Part shown: piece by piece, positions 26,125 to 35,137 of the stretch
Numbering within the stretch: the first letter of the stretch is position 1
Layout: every line of letters starts with the position of its first letter
Origin: Chryseosolibacter sp964493505
Lineage (GTDB): Bacteria > Bacteroidota > Bacteroidia > Cytophagales > Cyclobacteriaceae
Reading direction: 5' to 3'
NCBI GenBank assembly: GCA_964493505.1
Contig: CAZBNP010000009.1
Coordinates: 122,706-186,705, forward strand
Length of the DNA stretch: 64,000 nt
The notes under the pieces: generated by a model
Databases searched by the model: none
What the model saw: only the letters and a program-made list of their open reading frames with translations
What the model was told of the DNA's origin: nothing
Made by a program: the position numbers and the translations under genes

Positions 26125-27606
26125 ATGGAAAAGTATGGTCTCGTAGTGATAGGTGCAGGCCCTTCCGGTTATGCCGCAGCGATGCGGGCATTGGACTTTA
26201 AGCAAAAAACGCTGCTGATCGAGAAAGATAAGGTTGGCGGGGCAGGAGTGACCAACGGAGCCCTGTCGTCGAAGACCTGGTGGGAGTTGTCCAGGGAAGT
26301 TGCTTCTTTTCGAAAGAACCTCAGGAAGTTCAACATCACCGTTCCCGATGTAAACTACAAGGAGATACAGCAGGAAGTGCGGAACGCTGTCTCTGAACGC
26401 AAGGTCATGCTGCAGGACCACCTTTCACAGATGCACGACTCGAGGCATGCTCATTTGCTCACATTCATGAGGGGAACAGCTTTTCTTCTGAGCGCAAACG
26501 AGGTGCAGATTACCACAGACAGCGGAGTCAAGGTAGTGTGGGCCGACTATATAATTCTCGCTACCGGTAGTCGCCCGCGGTATTTGCCCGATCTGCCTAT
26601 TGACGAGCGGATTGTGATGACCAGTGACGGCATTGAAGACATGGATGATTTTCCCGAAAGCATGGTCATCGTAGGGGCGGGTGTGATAGGGTGTGAGTTT
26701 GCGACCATTTTCTCCGCCTTTGGGAAGACGAAAGTCAATCTAATCGACAAGGGAGACAGGATACTCCCCTTTGAAGACGTGGATGTGGTGAAAGTGATCG
26801 AGCGGAATATGGAAAACAACGGTATCCTCATTCACCGTAATTCGCAACTGGTGAGCATGGAGATCAAGAACGGGCGTGTCGAATACGAACTCGAGTACAA
26901 CGACGGAAAGCGAGCCAGGTTCAACGTGGAGAAAGCGTTGGTGTCGGTGGGACGTGTACCGAATTTCGAAGGTCTCTGGGATGAAAGCCTGGGTATCGAT
27001 TTCACTAAACGCGGTATCAAGGACAATGAAACACAAACCAACATCGGGAATATTTACGCGGTTGGTGATATCACCGCCGATATTTCGCTGGTGAACGTCG
27101 GAGAGTTGGAAGGACGCTATGCGGTAGAGAAGATTTTTGGAAACCCGTCGCGAAAACTGGTGTATGAAAATATCAGCACGATCATGTTCCTTCACCCGGA
27201 AGTAGCCGGTGTGGGGCTGAATGAGCAGAACGCTCGGGAGAAGGGGATCGACTACCGGGTGGTGACGCTGGATTACAGTTGTATCCCAAGGGCAATCGCC
27301 AAAAGGAACACACAAGGGTTTATCAAGCTGCTTGTGACTAACGATGCGGAGATGAAGATCCTCGGATTGAAGATCGTAGGCCATCAGGCTTCCAGTGCGA
27401 TGCAGGCCGTTGCGCTGCTCATTTCGATGGATAAGGGTATCGAGGAGCTCGCGGAGTGCGTACATCCTCACCCATCGATCACGGAAGGAATTCAGGAGTG
27501 TGTCAGAATGCTGTTGGGTAAATCTCTTTTCAAACCCGAGGCATTGAAAGGAAAGCTTTCCTGCCGCACGAATAAGGCGGGATTGTACGAGGATATATAC
27601 TTTTGA
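26125..27606 (+). CDS. Disulfide-reductase-family flavoprotein without redox cysteines
   Basis: 493 residues, dihydrolipoyl dehydrogenase/SthA fold: FAD motif VVIGAGPSGYAAA, NAD motif VIVGAGVIGCEFA near 180, second FAD contact NIYAVGDI near 310, and the C-terminal dimer domain with HPHPSITEGIQE, which keeps the catalytic His and Glu. At residues 38-50, where active members have GGxCxNxGCxPSK, this protein reads GGAGVTNGALSSK: both redox cysteines are absent. It cannot work as a normal lipoamide dehydrogenase. A transhydrogenase-like or electron-transfer role is possible. An unusual tail rich in Lys/Gly follows. Encoded alone. Confidence 0.85.
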   Translation: MEKYGLVVIGAGPSGYAAAMRALDFKQKTLLIEKDKVGGAGVTNGALSSKTWWELSREVASFRKNLRKFNITVPDVNYKEIQQEVRNAVSERKVMLQDHLSQMHDSRHAHLLTFMRGTAFLLSANEVQITTDSGVKVVWADYIILATGSRPRYLPDLPIDERIVMTSDGIEDMDDFPESMVIVGAGVIGCEFATIFSAFGKTKVNLIDKGDRILPFEDVDVVKVIERNMENNGILIHRNSQLVSMEIKNGRVEYELEYNDGKRARFNVEKALVSVGRVPNFEGLWDESLGIDFTKRGIKDNETQTNIGNIYAVGDITADISLVNVGELEGRYAVEKIFGNPSRKLVYENISTIMFLHPEVAGVGLNEQNAREKGIDYRVVTLDYSCIPRAIAKRNTQGFIKLLVTNDAEMKILGLKIVGHQASSAMQAVALLISMDKGIEELAECVHPHPSITEGIQECVRMLLGKSLFKPEALKGKLSCRTNKAGLYEDIYF

Positions 27607-27638
27607 TGAGCCGGATCGCGAATTCGCCTGATGTCGAC

Positions 27639-28238
27639 TTACCGGTGTCTTTCCTTGAGGATTTTCTCGACGTCGGATAAGCTGTGTCCTTTCGCCTGTA
27701 ACAACACGAGGTAGTGGTACATCAGATCTGACGCCTCATTGAGGAAAAGATCGCGGTTATTGTCCTTCGCTTCGATCACCATCTCTACGGCTTCTTCTCC
27801 GACTTTCTGAGCGATCTTGTTCATGCCCGATTGGAACAGGGAAGTTGTATAGGAGCCGTGTTTGGGGTTTGCCTTGCGGTCGGCGATTATTTTCTCCAGC
27901 GCTGACAAACTCCATGACGGGTTCGTCTCCTTGAAACAGGTGTCGGCGCCTGTGTGGCAGGCGGGGCCCAGCGGACTGGCTTTTACCAGTAAAGTGTCAT
28001 TGTCGCAGTCGGCGGTGATGTCTTTTACATCGAGGAAGTTTCCGGAAGTTTCTCCTTTGGTCCACAGACGCTGCTTTGAGCGGCTGAAGAATGTCACCCG
28101 TTTTTCGGCGATCGTTTTCGCCAATGACTCTTCGTTCATAAAACCCAGCATCAGGACAACACCGCTGTCTGCGTCCTGAACAATGCAGGGAACGAGACCG
28201 TCGAGTTTTGAAAAATCTATTTGTTTAGGATCGATCAT
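27639..28238 (-). CDS. hisIE: Bifunctional phosphoribosyl-AMP cyclohydrolase / phosphoribosyl-ATP pyrophosphatase
   Basis: 199 residues. N-terminal HisI domain with metal-binding ADCDNDTLLVKA and GPACHTGADTCF; C-terminal HisE domain with QKVGEEAVEMVIEAK. Catalyses steps 2 and 3 of histidine synthesis. Last gene of the his operon, 15 bases after hisF. Ends tail-to-tail with the flavoprotein gene; no clear terminator in the 32-base gap. Confidence 0.97.
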   Translation of the reverse strand: MIDPKQIDFSKLDGLVPCIVQDADSGVVLMLGFMNEESLAKTIAEKRVTFFSRSKQRLWTKGETSGNFLDVKDITADCDNDTLLVKASPLGPACHTGADTCFKETNPSWSLSALEKIIADRKANPKHGSYTTSLFQSGMNKIAQKVGEEAVEMVIEAKDNNRDLFLNEASDLMYHYLVLLQAKGHSLSDVEKILKERHR

Positions 28239-28253
28239 GATATTGTATTTCTA

Positions 28254-29009
28254 TTAAAGTCGTACTTCGATGTGTCGTTCTTTGAGGAATGATTTCAGTT
28301 CGGGAATCTTTACTTCGCCGAAATGAAAGATACTCGCCGCAAGTGCTGCGTCAGCTTTCCCCAGTACAAACGCATCCATAAAGTGTCCCACTTCGCCGGC
28401 GCCCCCTGACGCTATCACGGGGATGGTTAGCAGGTCGTGGAGTTTACGCAGCGCATCGACTGCGAATCCCTGTTTGGTTCCGTCATGATCCATGCTCGTG
28501 AAGAGAATTTCACCGGCGCCGCGTTTCTGTCCTTCTTTCGCCCAGGAATACAACTTTCTCTCTGTAGGTTTCTTACCACCGTGTGTGTGAACCACCCAGT
28601 CATTGTTCAGTCTGCGGGCGTCGATTGCCAGTACGATACACTGCGAGCCGAACGCAACCGCGAGTTCATCGATCAGTTCGGGGCGTCTGACCGCCGCGGA
28701 GTTTACGCTGACTTTGTCAGCTCCCGCTTCGAGGAGGGGAGCGACATCGGCTACCGTGCTGATGCCACCACCCACGGTAAACGGGATGTTAATATGCCGG
28801 GCGATATCTCTTACCAGCGACGCAAAAGTTTTCCGTTCTTCATTTGTCGCCGAAATATCGAGGAAGACAAGTTCATCCGCCCCCTGACTCGCATACAGAG
28901 AAGCCAGCTCAACAGGATCCCCCGCATCCCGGATATTGATGAAATTCACACCCTTCACAGTACGCCCGTCTTTGATATCGAGACACGGAATAATTCGTTT
29001 CGTCAGCAT
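28254..29009 (-). CDS. hisF: Imidazole glycerol phosphate synthase, cyclase subunit
   Basis: 251 residues. TIM barrel with RIIPCLDIKDGRTVKG at the start, VGGGISTVAD, KVSVNSAAVRRPEL, and the ammonia-channel/cyclase residues around DMDG-equivalent SMDHDGTKQGF. The start MLTKRIIPCLD is the family start; an earlier in-frame Met is ignored. Pairs with HisH, encoded two genes upstream. Confidence 0.97.
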   Translation of the reverse strand: MLTKRIIPCLDIKDGRTVKGVNFINIRDAGDPVELASLYASQGADELVFLDISATNEERKTFASLVRDIARHINIPFTVGGGISTVADVAPLLEAGADKVSVNSAAVRRPELIDELAVAFGSQCIVLAIDARRLNNDWVVHTHGGKKPTERKLYSWAKEGQKRGAGEILFTSMDHDGTKQGFAVDALRKLHDLLTIPVIASGGAGEVGHFMDAFVLGKADAALAASIFHFGEVKIPELKSFLKERHIEVRL

Positions 29010-29041
29010 CGTTATTGTTTCCTTATACCTTATTTCCTTGT

Positions 29042-29779
29042 TTAATCCAGCCACCCAGCCCCTAGCAACCCGGAACCCAGGGCCTCCAACGCAACCTTCC
29101 CCTCATAAATCGCCTTTCCCACGATCACTCCATCTACGCCTGTCGCCTGTAAGCGGTGCAGGTCTTCGACACTGCTCACACCGCCACTGGCTATGAGGCG
29201 GAGAGTAGGGAAACGTTCGAGGAGGCTGGAGTACAACGCCATGTTAGGTCCCTGCAACATACCATCGGTACTGATATCGGTGCAGGTGACATACTGTATG
29301 CCCGCCTGGAGATAGTCTGTTATGAAGTCAGTGATATGAATGGTCGACTGTTCCATCCATCCGTTGATAGCGATTTTTTCAGCGTTGACATCGGCGCTGA
29401 GTATGATCTTTTCCGGGCCCCATTTCGCTATCCAGGCCGTGACGATATCAGGGCTCTTTACCGCTATGCTGCCGAGGTTGACCTGGTTAACGCCTGTGTC
29501 GAACAGCGATTGCAGTTCATTGTCTGTTTTTATTCCGCCGCCGAAGTCGATAGTGAGCTTGGTGTGCGTGGCGATTGCTTCGACAACTTTCCAATTGACG
29601 ACCTTACCTGCTTTAGCACCGTCGAGGTCGACGAGGTGGAGGAAGCGCAGCCCGGCGTCTTCGAAGCGTCGCGCGACTTCCAGTGGATCTTCGCTATAGA
29701 CTTTTTTCTGCGCGTAGTCTCCTTGTGTGAGGCGTACACATTTTCCGTCGATGATGTCGATTGCGGGGATGATTCTCAT
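29042..29779 (-). CDS. hisA: Phosphoribosyl-formimino-AICAR-phosphate isomerase
   Basis: 245 residues. TIM barrel MRIIPAIDIIDGKCVRLTQG, with DFGGGIKTDNEL and CTDISTDGMLQGPN, the duplicated phosphate-binding design shared with HisF. Step 4 of the pathway. Its ATG overlaps the hisH stop by 4 bases, implying coupled translation. Confidence 0.97.
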   Translation of the reverse strand: MRIIPAIDIIDGKCVRLTQGDYAQKKVYSEDPLEVARRFEDAGLRFLHLVDLDGAKAGKVVNWKVVEAIATHTKLTIDFGGGIKTDNELQSLFDTGVNQVNLGSIAVKSPDIVTAWIAKWGPEKIILSADVNAEKIAINGWMEQSTIHITDFITDYLQAGIQYVTCTDISTDGMLQGPNMALYSSLLERFPTLRLIASGGVSSVEDLHRLQATGVDGVIVGKAIYEGKVALEALGSGLLGAGWLD

Positions 29780-30360
29780 AAGTTCAGAAAGCTGTTTAAA
29801 ACCAGTTCGCCAGCCTGGGCCGACTTCTCCGGATGAAACTGGACGGCGTAGAAGTTATCGCGGTGCATGGCAGCGCTGAAGGGCGAAATATATTCAGTGA
29901 TCGCTGACGAGCACCGATTTACCGGAGCGTAATAGCTGTGGACGAAATAGACATTTTGTCCCTCCAGCGCGGGGTCGAGCCATCCTTCGCACAGGTGCAA
30001 TTGATTCCAGCCCATGTGCGGTACCTTTTTGTCGCCATCCGGCACGAAACGTTTTACATCCTCGTCGAAGATGCCGAGGCATTCGGTATCATTTTCTTCC
30101 GAGTACCTGCACATAAGCTGCATACCCAGACAGATGCCCAGTACAGGCTGTTTCAGGTCGCGGATCACAGCGTCGAGGTGATGTTGTTTCAGATAGCTCA
30201 TGGTTGTGCTCGCTTCTCCTACCCCGGGAAAAATCACCTTGTCGGCCGAAACGATCCGGTGTATGTCGTCTGTAATGGAGAAGTCGACGCCGAGTCGTTC
30301 CAGGGCGAAGGAGACAGACTGTATATTGCCCGCGTTGTACTTTATAATAACAACTTTCAT
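29776..30360 (-). CDS. hisH: Imidazole glycerol phosphate synthase, glutaminase subunit
   Basis: 194 residues. Class I amidotransferase triad: nucleophile Cys in LGICLGMQLM, and His/Glu in YAVQFHPEKS. Supplies ammonia to HisF. It lies between hisB and hisA, overlapping hisA by 4 bases. Confidence 0.97.
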   Translation of the reverse strand: MKVVIIKYNAGNIQSVSFALERLGVDFSITDDIHRIVSADKVIFPGVGEASTTMSYLKQHHLDAVIRDLKQPVLGICLGMQLMCRYSEENDTECLGIFDEDVKRFVPDGDKKVPHMGWNQLHLCEGWLDPALEGQNVYFVHSYYAPVNRCSSAITEYISPFSAAMHRDNFYAVQFHPEKSAQAGELVLNSFLNL

Positions 30361-30393
30361 ACTCAGATTTCAGGTTTTACAAGGCCCGCGTCA

Positions 30394-31509
30394 CTACAAC
30401 ACTCCTTTGGTGCTGGGGAGATCATGCCCGTCTACTTTCACCGCCATCTTTACGCTTTTCGCAAACGCCTTGAAGATCGCTTCGATCTTGTGGTGTTCGT
30501 TTGCGCCTTCAGCTTTAATGTTAAGATTGGCTTTGGAAGTATCGGTGAATGACTTAAAAAAGTGATAGAACATTTCGGTGGGCATTTCGCCGATTTTTTC
30601 GCGATTGAACTCCGCTTCCCAGACGAGCCACGGCCTTCCGCCGAAGTCGATAGCAACCTGCGCGAGGCAGTCGTCCATCGGCAGGCAGAACCCGTATCGT
30701 CCTATTCCGCGCTTATCGCCAAGCGCTTTCAGGAAAGCTTCTCCCAATGCAAGGGCAGTATCTTCTATTGTGTGGTGTTCATCAATGTGCAGGTCGCCTT
30801 TTACTTCTATGTCGAGGTCGATACCGCCGTGCTTCGCTACCTGATCGAGCATGTGATCGAAGAAGCCAAGTCCGGTAGCAATCCGCGAGATCCCCTTGCC
30901 GTCGAGATTGATGTCGATGCGGATATCGGTTTCTTTGGTTGTGCGCGTCACGGTCGCGTTGCGCGGGCGCGTGGATAGTAGCTGGTGGATGTCTTCCCAG
31001 CTGCGGGTAATGAGCGAGCAATGCTGTGCGAGACCCCGCGCTTCAAGGTCGCCCTTCAGCTGGCCATCGTTGATGAGGATCCCCTTGCTTCCGAGATTTT
31101 TTGCCAGCTCGACATCAGTGAGCCGATCGCCGATCACGTACGAGTTTTCGAGATCATATTCACCGCTGAAGAATTCTTTCAGCATGCCTATGCCGGGTTT
31201 CCGTGTCGGCAGGTTTTCGTGTGGAAATGAGCGATCGATAAATGTTTTTGAAAAGCTAACGCCCTCGTTGGCAAACACCTTTACCATTTTCTCCTGTGCA
31301 GGCCAGAATGTGTTTTCAGGGAACCGGTCGGTACCCAATCCATCCTGATTGGTGACCATTACGAGTTCATAGCCTGTTTCACGCGCGATGCGTGCGAGCC
31401 ATGTAATTACACCCGGCAGGAACTCCAGCTTTTCGAGGCTGTCGATCTGCTCGTCGGGAGGCTCGATGATGAGCGTGCCATCGCGGTCGATGAATAGTAC
31501 TTTTTTCAT
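30394..31509 (-). CDS. hisB: Bifunctional histidinol-phosphatase / imidazoleglycerol-phosphate dehydratase
   Basis: 371 residues. HAD phosphatase domain at 1-165 (FIDRDGTLIIEPP, with the two catalytic Asp) fused to an IGPD domain (TKETDIRIDINLDGKG; HMLDQVAKHGGIDL; DEHHTIEDTA). The fusion is known from enterobacteria and Bacteroidota. The start MKKVLFIDRDG is the family start and lies 4 bases inside hisC, so the two are translationally coupled. Confidence 0.97.
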   Translation of the reverse strand: MKKVLFIDRDGTLIIEPPDEQIDSLEKLEFLPGVITWLARIARETGYELVMVTNQDGLGTDRFPENTFWPAQEKMVKVFANEGVSFSKTFIDRSFPHENLPTRKPGIGMLKEFFSGEYDLENSYVIGDRLTDVELAKNLGSKGILINDGQLKGDLEARGLAQHCSLITRSWEDIHQLLSTRPRNATVTRTTKETDIRIDINLDGKGISRIATGLGFFDHMLDQVAKHGGIDLDIEVKGDLHIDEHHTIEDTALALGEAFLKALGDKRGIGRYGFCLPMDDCLAQVAIDFGGRPWLVWEAEFNREKIGEMPTEMFYHFFKSFTDTSKANLNIKAEGANEHHKIEAIFKAFAKSVKMAVKVDGHDLPSTKGVL

Positions 31510-32558
31510 ATCTGTTTTAGTGAGGCGATAAGTCTTTTGTTTTCTTCGGGTGTTCCAATGGTGATCCGGAGACAGTTGTGGCACAGGTGTACCCGTGAGC
31601 GGTCGCGCACGATGATGCGGTCGTCCACGAGACGCTGATAGGTAGCCTGCGCGTCTTTGACGCTGACGAGCACGAAGTTGGCGTCTGACGGAAAGATCTT
31701 TTCTACGATAGAAAGCCGTTTGAGTTCCGCGACGAGGACGCCCTTCTCACGGAGGATCTCATCCACCCAGATATCTTTCCGGTAGCTATTCTCCAGCGCA
31801 TCCAGCGCGATCTCCTGTGTTTTGATGTTTACGTTGTACGGATATTTTATTTTGTTGAGCACAGCGATAATCTCGGGTGAAGCGTAGCACATGCCCAGCC
31901 GCAGACCGGCGAGGCCCCATGCTTTGGAGAACGTCTGAAGGACCACGAGGTTTGGATATTGATCAAGTTCGCCGAGGAAGCTATCGCTTTTAGCGAAGTC
32001 GATATAGGCCTCGTCAACGACCACCAGTCCGTAGAATCGCTTCAGTACTTCTGTGATTTTTTCGCGGCTGAGCAGATTCCCCGTGGGGTTGTTCGGACTG
32101 CAGAGGAAGATCACCTTTGTAGTTGAATCGAATGTGTTTGGTATCGCATTGAGGTCGAGGTCATACTCCGGTGTTAGTGACACCTGTTGAACGTTGACGG
32201 CGTTGACCTCCGCGCACACCCGGTACATTCCGTAGGTTGGTTCGGTGATCAGTATTGAATCACGGTTTGGTTCGCAGAAAGCGCGTATGATAAGGTCGAT
32301 CGGTTCATCGCTTCCATTCCCGAGAAATATCCTGTCCGGATCCACGCCTTTCAGTTTGGAAAGTTTTTCTTTTACCCTCCACTGTAACGGATCAGGGTAT
32401 CGGTTGTAAGGAGAGGGGTATGGGTTCTCATTCGCATCCAGAAAGACCTCCGCCTCGCCGTGGAATTCATCCCGCGCAGATGAATACGGTTTCATGTTGA
32501 GAACGTTCGACCTCACCAGCGTCTTGATATCGATAGCATTTGTTGTCCTTCCCTGCAT
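31506..32558 (-). CDS. hisC: Histidinol-phosphate aminotransferase
   Basis: 350 residues, PLP-dependent aspartate-aminotransferase fold. Visible: LGNGSDEPIDL, CSPNNPTGN, VVVDEAYIDF, and the PLP lysine in TFSKAWGLAGLRLG. The N-terminal 20 or so residues may be shorter in the true protein (a Met occurs at NMKPYSSARDEF). Follows hisD after 44 bases. Confidence 0.96.
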   Translation of the reverse strand: MQGRTTNAIDIKTLVRSNVLNMKPYSSARDEFHGEAEVFLDANENPYPSPYNRYPDPLQWRVKEKLSKLKGVDPDRIFLGNGSDEPIDLIIRAFCEPNRDSILITEPTYGMYRVCAEVNAVNVQQVSLTPEYDLDLNAIPNTFDSTTKVIFLCSPNNPTGNLLSREKITEVLKRFYGLVVVDEAYIDFAKSDSFLGELDQYPNLVVLQTFSKAWGLAGLRLGMCYASPEIIAVLNKIKYPYNVNIKTQEIALDALENSYRKDIWVDEILREKGVLVAELKRLSIVEKIFPSDANFVLVSVKDAQATYQRLVDDRIIVRDRSRVHLCHNCLRITIGTPEENKRLIASLKQI

Positions 32559-32602
32559 TGTATATTGTTTTTTCTTTGCTCCTTTAACCCAGCACCCGGT
32601 AT

Positions 32603-33877
32603 CTACTCCAACCGGATCCTCACCGCCCGCTGATGTGCCGCGAGTGCCTCAGCTTCAGCCATTCGTTCTACGAAAGGTCCTATGTTCCGAATGCCGGTTT
32701 CCGACAGTTGCTGAAAGGTGATGTACTTAAGGAAGCTCTCCAGCGATACGCCGGCGTAAGCGCGGGCATATCCATTGGTGGGGAGCGTGTGGTTGGTACC
32801 TGACGCATAGTCGCCCGCGGCTTCCGGTGAAAAGTTACCGATAAATACCGACCCGGCATTAACGATTTGTTCGGCGACGGCTTCGGCGTTGGAGGTATTG
32901 ATGATAAGGTGTTCAGGAGCGTACGCATTGGTGAAGTCGATCGCGACAGCCTCATCGTCAAATATGATGGCGCGGCTATTAGCGAGCACCTTTTGCGCTG
33001 TAGCCTTGCGCGGAAGGTCACGGAGCTGTTTTTCAAGCTCGTCCTTGATTGCTTCGAGCTTTGAGCCATCGAGGAGAACCAGCATAACCTGACTGTCTTC
33101 GCCGTGCTCCGCCTGCGACAGGAGGTCGGCCGCTACAAAGGCGGGATTGCATGTCTCGTCGGCCATGACCAGCACTTCCGAAGGACCGGCAGGCATATCG
33201 ATCGCAACGCCGTCTTCGGTGACGAGTTGTTTTGCTTTGGTCACATACTGATTTCCCGGCCCGAATATCTTGTAGACATTCGGGATAGTCGCCGTTCCGT
33301 AGGCGAGGGCGGCGATAGCCTGCGCTCCGCCGACTTTGAAGATTCTTGTCACGCCGACGAGATCGGCGGCAAACAAGATTGCGGGATGGATCTTGCCATT
33401 GTCTGACGGTGGTGTGCAGAGAATTATCTCCGAGCATCCCGCGAGATTCGCCGGGATACCCAACATCAGTACGGTGGAAAAGAGCGGCGCCGTACCGCCT
33501 GGAATGTAGATGCCAACCTTTGTTATGGGTACTGCCTTACGCCAGCATTTGACACCTGGCATGGTTTCGATAGTGACCGGATCGCGCCTTTGCGCGGCGT
33601 GGAATTTCGTGATATTGTCGGCCGCCACCCGGATAGCTTCCGCCAGGTCAGGTGCGATTGCCTTCAGTGCAGCATTCTTTTCTTCTTTGGTCACCTCCAG
33701 GTCGGTAACATCTACCTTGTCAAACTGAAGGGTGAGGTCATGCAGCGCCTGGTCACCGGAGATCCTGACACGGTTGAGGATGTTGCGCACCGAGCTTTCG
33801 AGGAAGCCCAGTTCAATCTGAGGGCGTCCGACGAGTTCTCTCCACGTTTCTTTCGCTGGGTTAGTAAATATATTCAT
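32603..33877 (-). CDS. hisD: Histidinol dehydrogenase
   Basis: 424 residues. Motifs: VGIYIPGGTAPLFSTVLM, GGAQAIAALAYGT, FGPGNQYVTKAKQ, DMPAGPSEVLV, DLLSQAEHGEDSQ and YAPEHLII, covering the zinc and NAD sites. Last two oxidation steps to histidine. Starts 16 bases after hisG. Confidence 0.97.
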   Translation of the reverse strand: MNIFTNPAKETWRELVGRPQIELGFLESSVRNILNRVRISGDQALHDLTLQFDKVDVTDLEVTKEEKNAALKAIAPDLAEAIRVAADNITKFHAAQRRDPVTIETMPGVKCWRKAVPITKVGIYIPGGTAPLFSTVLMLGIPANLAGCSEIILCTPPSDNGKIHPAILFAADLVGVTRIFKVGGAQAIAALAYGTATIPNVYKIFGPGNQYVTKAKQLVTEDGVAIDMPAGPSEVLVMADETCNPAFVAADLLSQAEHGEDSQVMLVLLDGSKLEAIKDELEKQLRDLPRKATAQKVLANSRAIIFDDEAVAIDFTNAYAPEHLIINTSNAEAVAEQIVNAGSVFIGNFSPEAAGDYASGTNHTLPTNGYARAYAGVSLESFLKYITFQQLSETGIRNIGPFVERMAEAEALAAHQRAVRIRLE

Positions 33878-33893
33878 GGTTAAAAGCTTGTGG

Positions 33894-34760
33894 TCAGATA
33901 ATCATTTTTTCTATCGGTACTACCAGGATACCTTCAGCACCAAAAGAACGCAGCTGGTCGATCCGCTCCCAGAAGTCGTTCTCGTCGACGACGGAGTGCA
34001 ATGAACTCCATCCGGGGCGTGCCAATGGAACGATCGTCGGACTCTTCATACCGGGTATCACTGAAGTGATTTGATCTATCGCTTCGTTAGGGCAATTCAG
34101 CAAGATGTATTTGCTGTTTTTTGCTTTTTGCACAGCGCTGAACCTGAACAGCAGCTTATTCAGAATTGTTTGTTTTTCGGTGCTCAGGTCATTGCTTGCG
34201 ATCACGATGGCTTCTGAATGCATCACAACCTCTACTTCTTTCAGTCCGTTGCTTAGCAACGTACTGCCCGTACTGACAATATCACAGATGGCTTCGGCAA
34301 GGCCGATACCGGGGGCGATCTCTACGGAACCACTGATCTCATGGATACCGGCCTCTACTTTATTCTTTGACAGGAAGTCTTTGACAATGTTAGGGTAGGT
34401 GGTGGCGATGTTCTTTCCGGCGAGTGACTGCACACCGCCGTACGTTTCCGAGCGGGGTATGGCAATAGACAGTCTGCATTTGGCAAAGTCGAGCCGTTTC
34501 ACCAGCTGTGCGTTCCGCTGTTTTTCGACGAACACATTCTCGCCAACGATACCGATGTCGGCTACGTTGTCTTCAACGTATTGCGGGATATCGTCGTCGC
34601 GCAGGAAAAGGATCTCTACCGGAAAGTTCCGGGCCTGGGTCTTGAGCTGATCCCTTCCGTTGCTGATTGACAGCCCGCTTTCCTTGAGCAGGTCGAGCGA
34701 TTTTTCCTGTAGTCTTCCCGATTTCTGAATTGCGATACGAAGTAGCGTTTCCTTTTCCAT
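33894..34760 (-). CDS. hisG: ATP phosphoribosyltransferase (long form)
   Basis: 288 residues, the long form with its own C-terminal regulatory ACT-like domain, which allows feedback inhibition by histidine. N-terminal catalytic domain: LRIAIQKSGRLQEKS, VADIGIVGENV, CRLSIAIPRSE. First committed step of the pathway and first structural gene of the operon. The start METK-type (MEKETLLRIA) is chosen because extending upstream would run into the attenuator. Confidence 0.97.
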   Translation of the reverse strand: MEKETLLRIAIQKSGRLQEKSLDLLKESGLSISNGRDQLKTQARNFPVEILFLRDDDIPQYVEDNVADIGIVGENVFVEKQRNAQLVKRLDFAKCRLSIAIPRSETYGGVQSLAGKNIATTYPNIVKDFLSKNKVEAGIHEISGSVEIAPGIGLAEAICDIVSTGSTLLSNGLKEVEVVMHSEAIVIASNDLSTEKQTILNKLLFRFSAVQKAKNSKYILLNCPNEAIDQITSVIPGMKSPTIVPLARPGWSSLHSVVDENDFWERIDQLRSFGAEGILVVPIEKMII

Positions 34761-34824
34761 TGTTATTCTATGTCTTATTTTAAGTCCTTTATCAACCCCC
34801 GCTTTCACGGGCAGGGCAGCAAAC

Positions 34825-34855
34825 AAAAAAGGCTTGACACCTCCGTGACAAGCCT
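34825..34855 (-). terminator. his attenuator hairpin
   Basis: On the minus strand AGGCTTG (34855-34849) pairs with CAAGCCT (34836-34830), with three further pairs after one T-T mismatch, followed directly by TTTTTT and a further TTT. It sits between the leader peptide and hisG, 65 bases before the hisG start, as expected of a transcription attenuator. Confidence 0.8.
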
Positions 34856-34877
34856 CTGAAATCTTACTATGTAAAAC

Positions 34878-34958
34878 TCAAAGCATAACCGTGCCACGCA
34901 TCGATGGGGTACCATGATGGCGGTGGTGATGAATTGTTATGCTGAGTACTGCATCCAT
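34878..34958 (-). CDS. hisL: his operon leader peptide (HHHRHH)
   Basis: 26-codon frame ATG to TGA on the minus strand: MDAVLSITI, then HHHRHH, then GTPSMRGTVML. Five His codons in six positions, placed before a hairpin with a T-run and then hisG, is the signature of translation-coupled attenuation. When charged tRNA-His is scarce, ribosomes stall at the His run and the terminator does not form. It is too short for ordinary gene calling. The antiterminator pairing was not worked out. Confidence 0.85.
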   Translation of the reverse strand: MDAVLSITIHHHRHHGTPSMRGTVML

Positions 34959-35137
34959 ATTTTTTCCGGGTGCTAATAACCAAAAATTGGTCTATAAATC
35001 AAAATTTTCCTCCGGCAAAATGCCGGAATACGATTGCATGTGTCAGGATAGCGGCCTGGTGACGCGGAAAACACTTGTTCGTGTTGCCACTGAGCGGCTA
35101 CTTCCCGGCATTGGTGTTTCCTCCGTACATTTAGGGC

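Noticed and set aside
34761..34826. 22-codon in-frame extension of hisG
   Set aside because: It runs into the attenuator T-run; family members start at MEKETLLRIA-like sequence.
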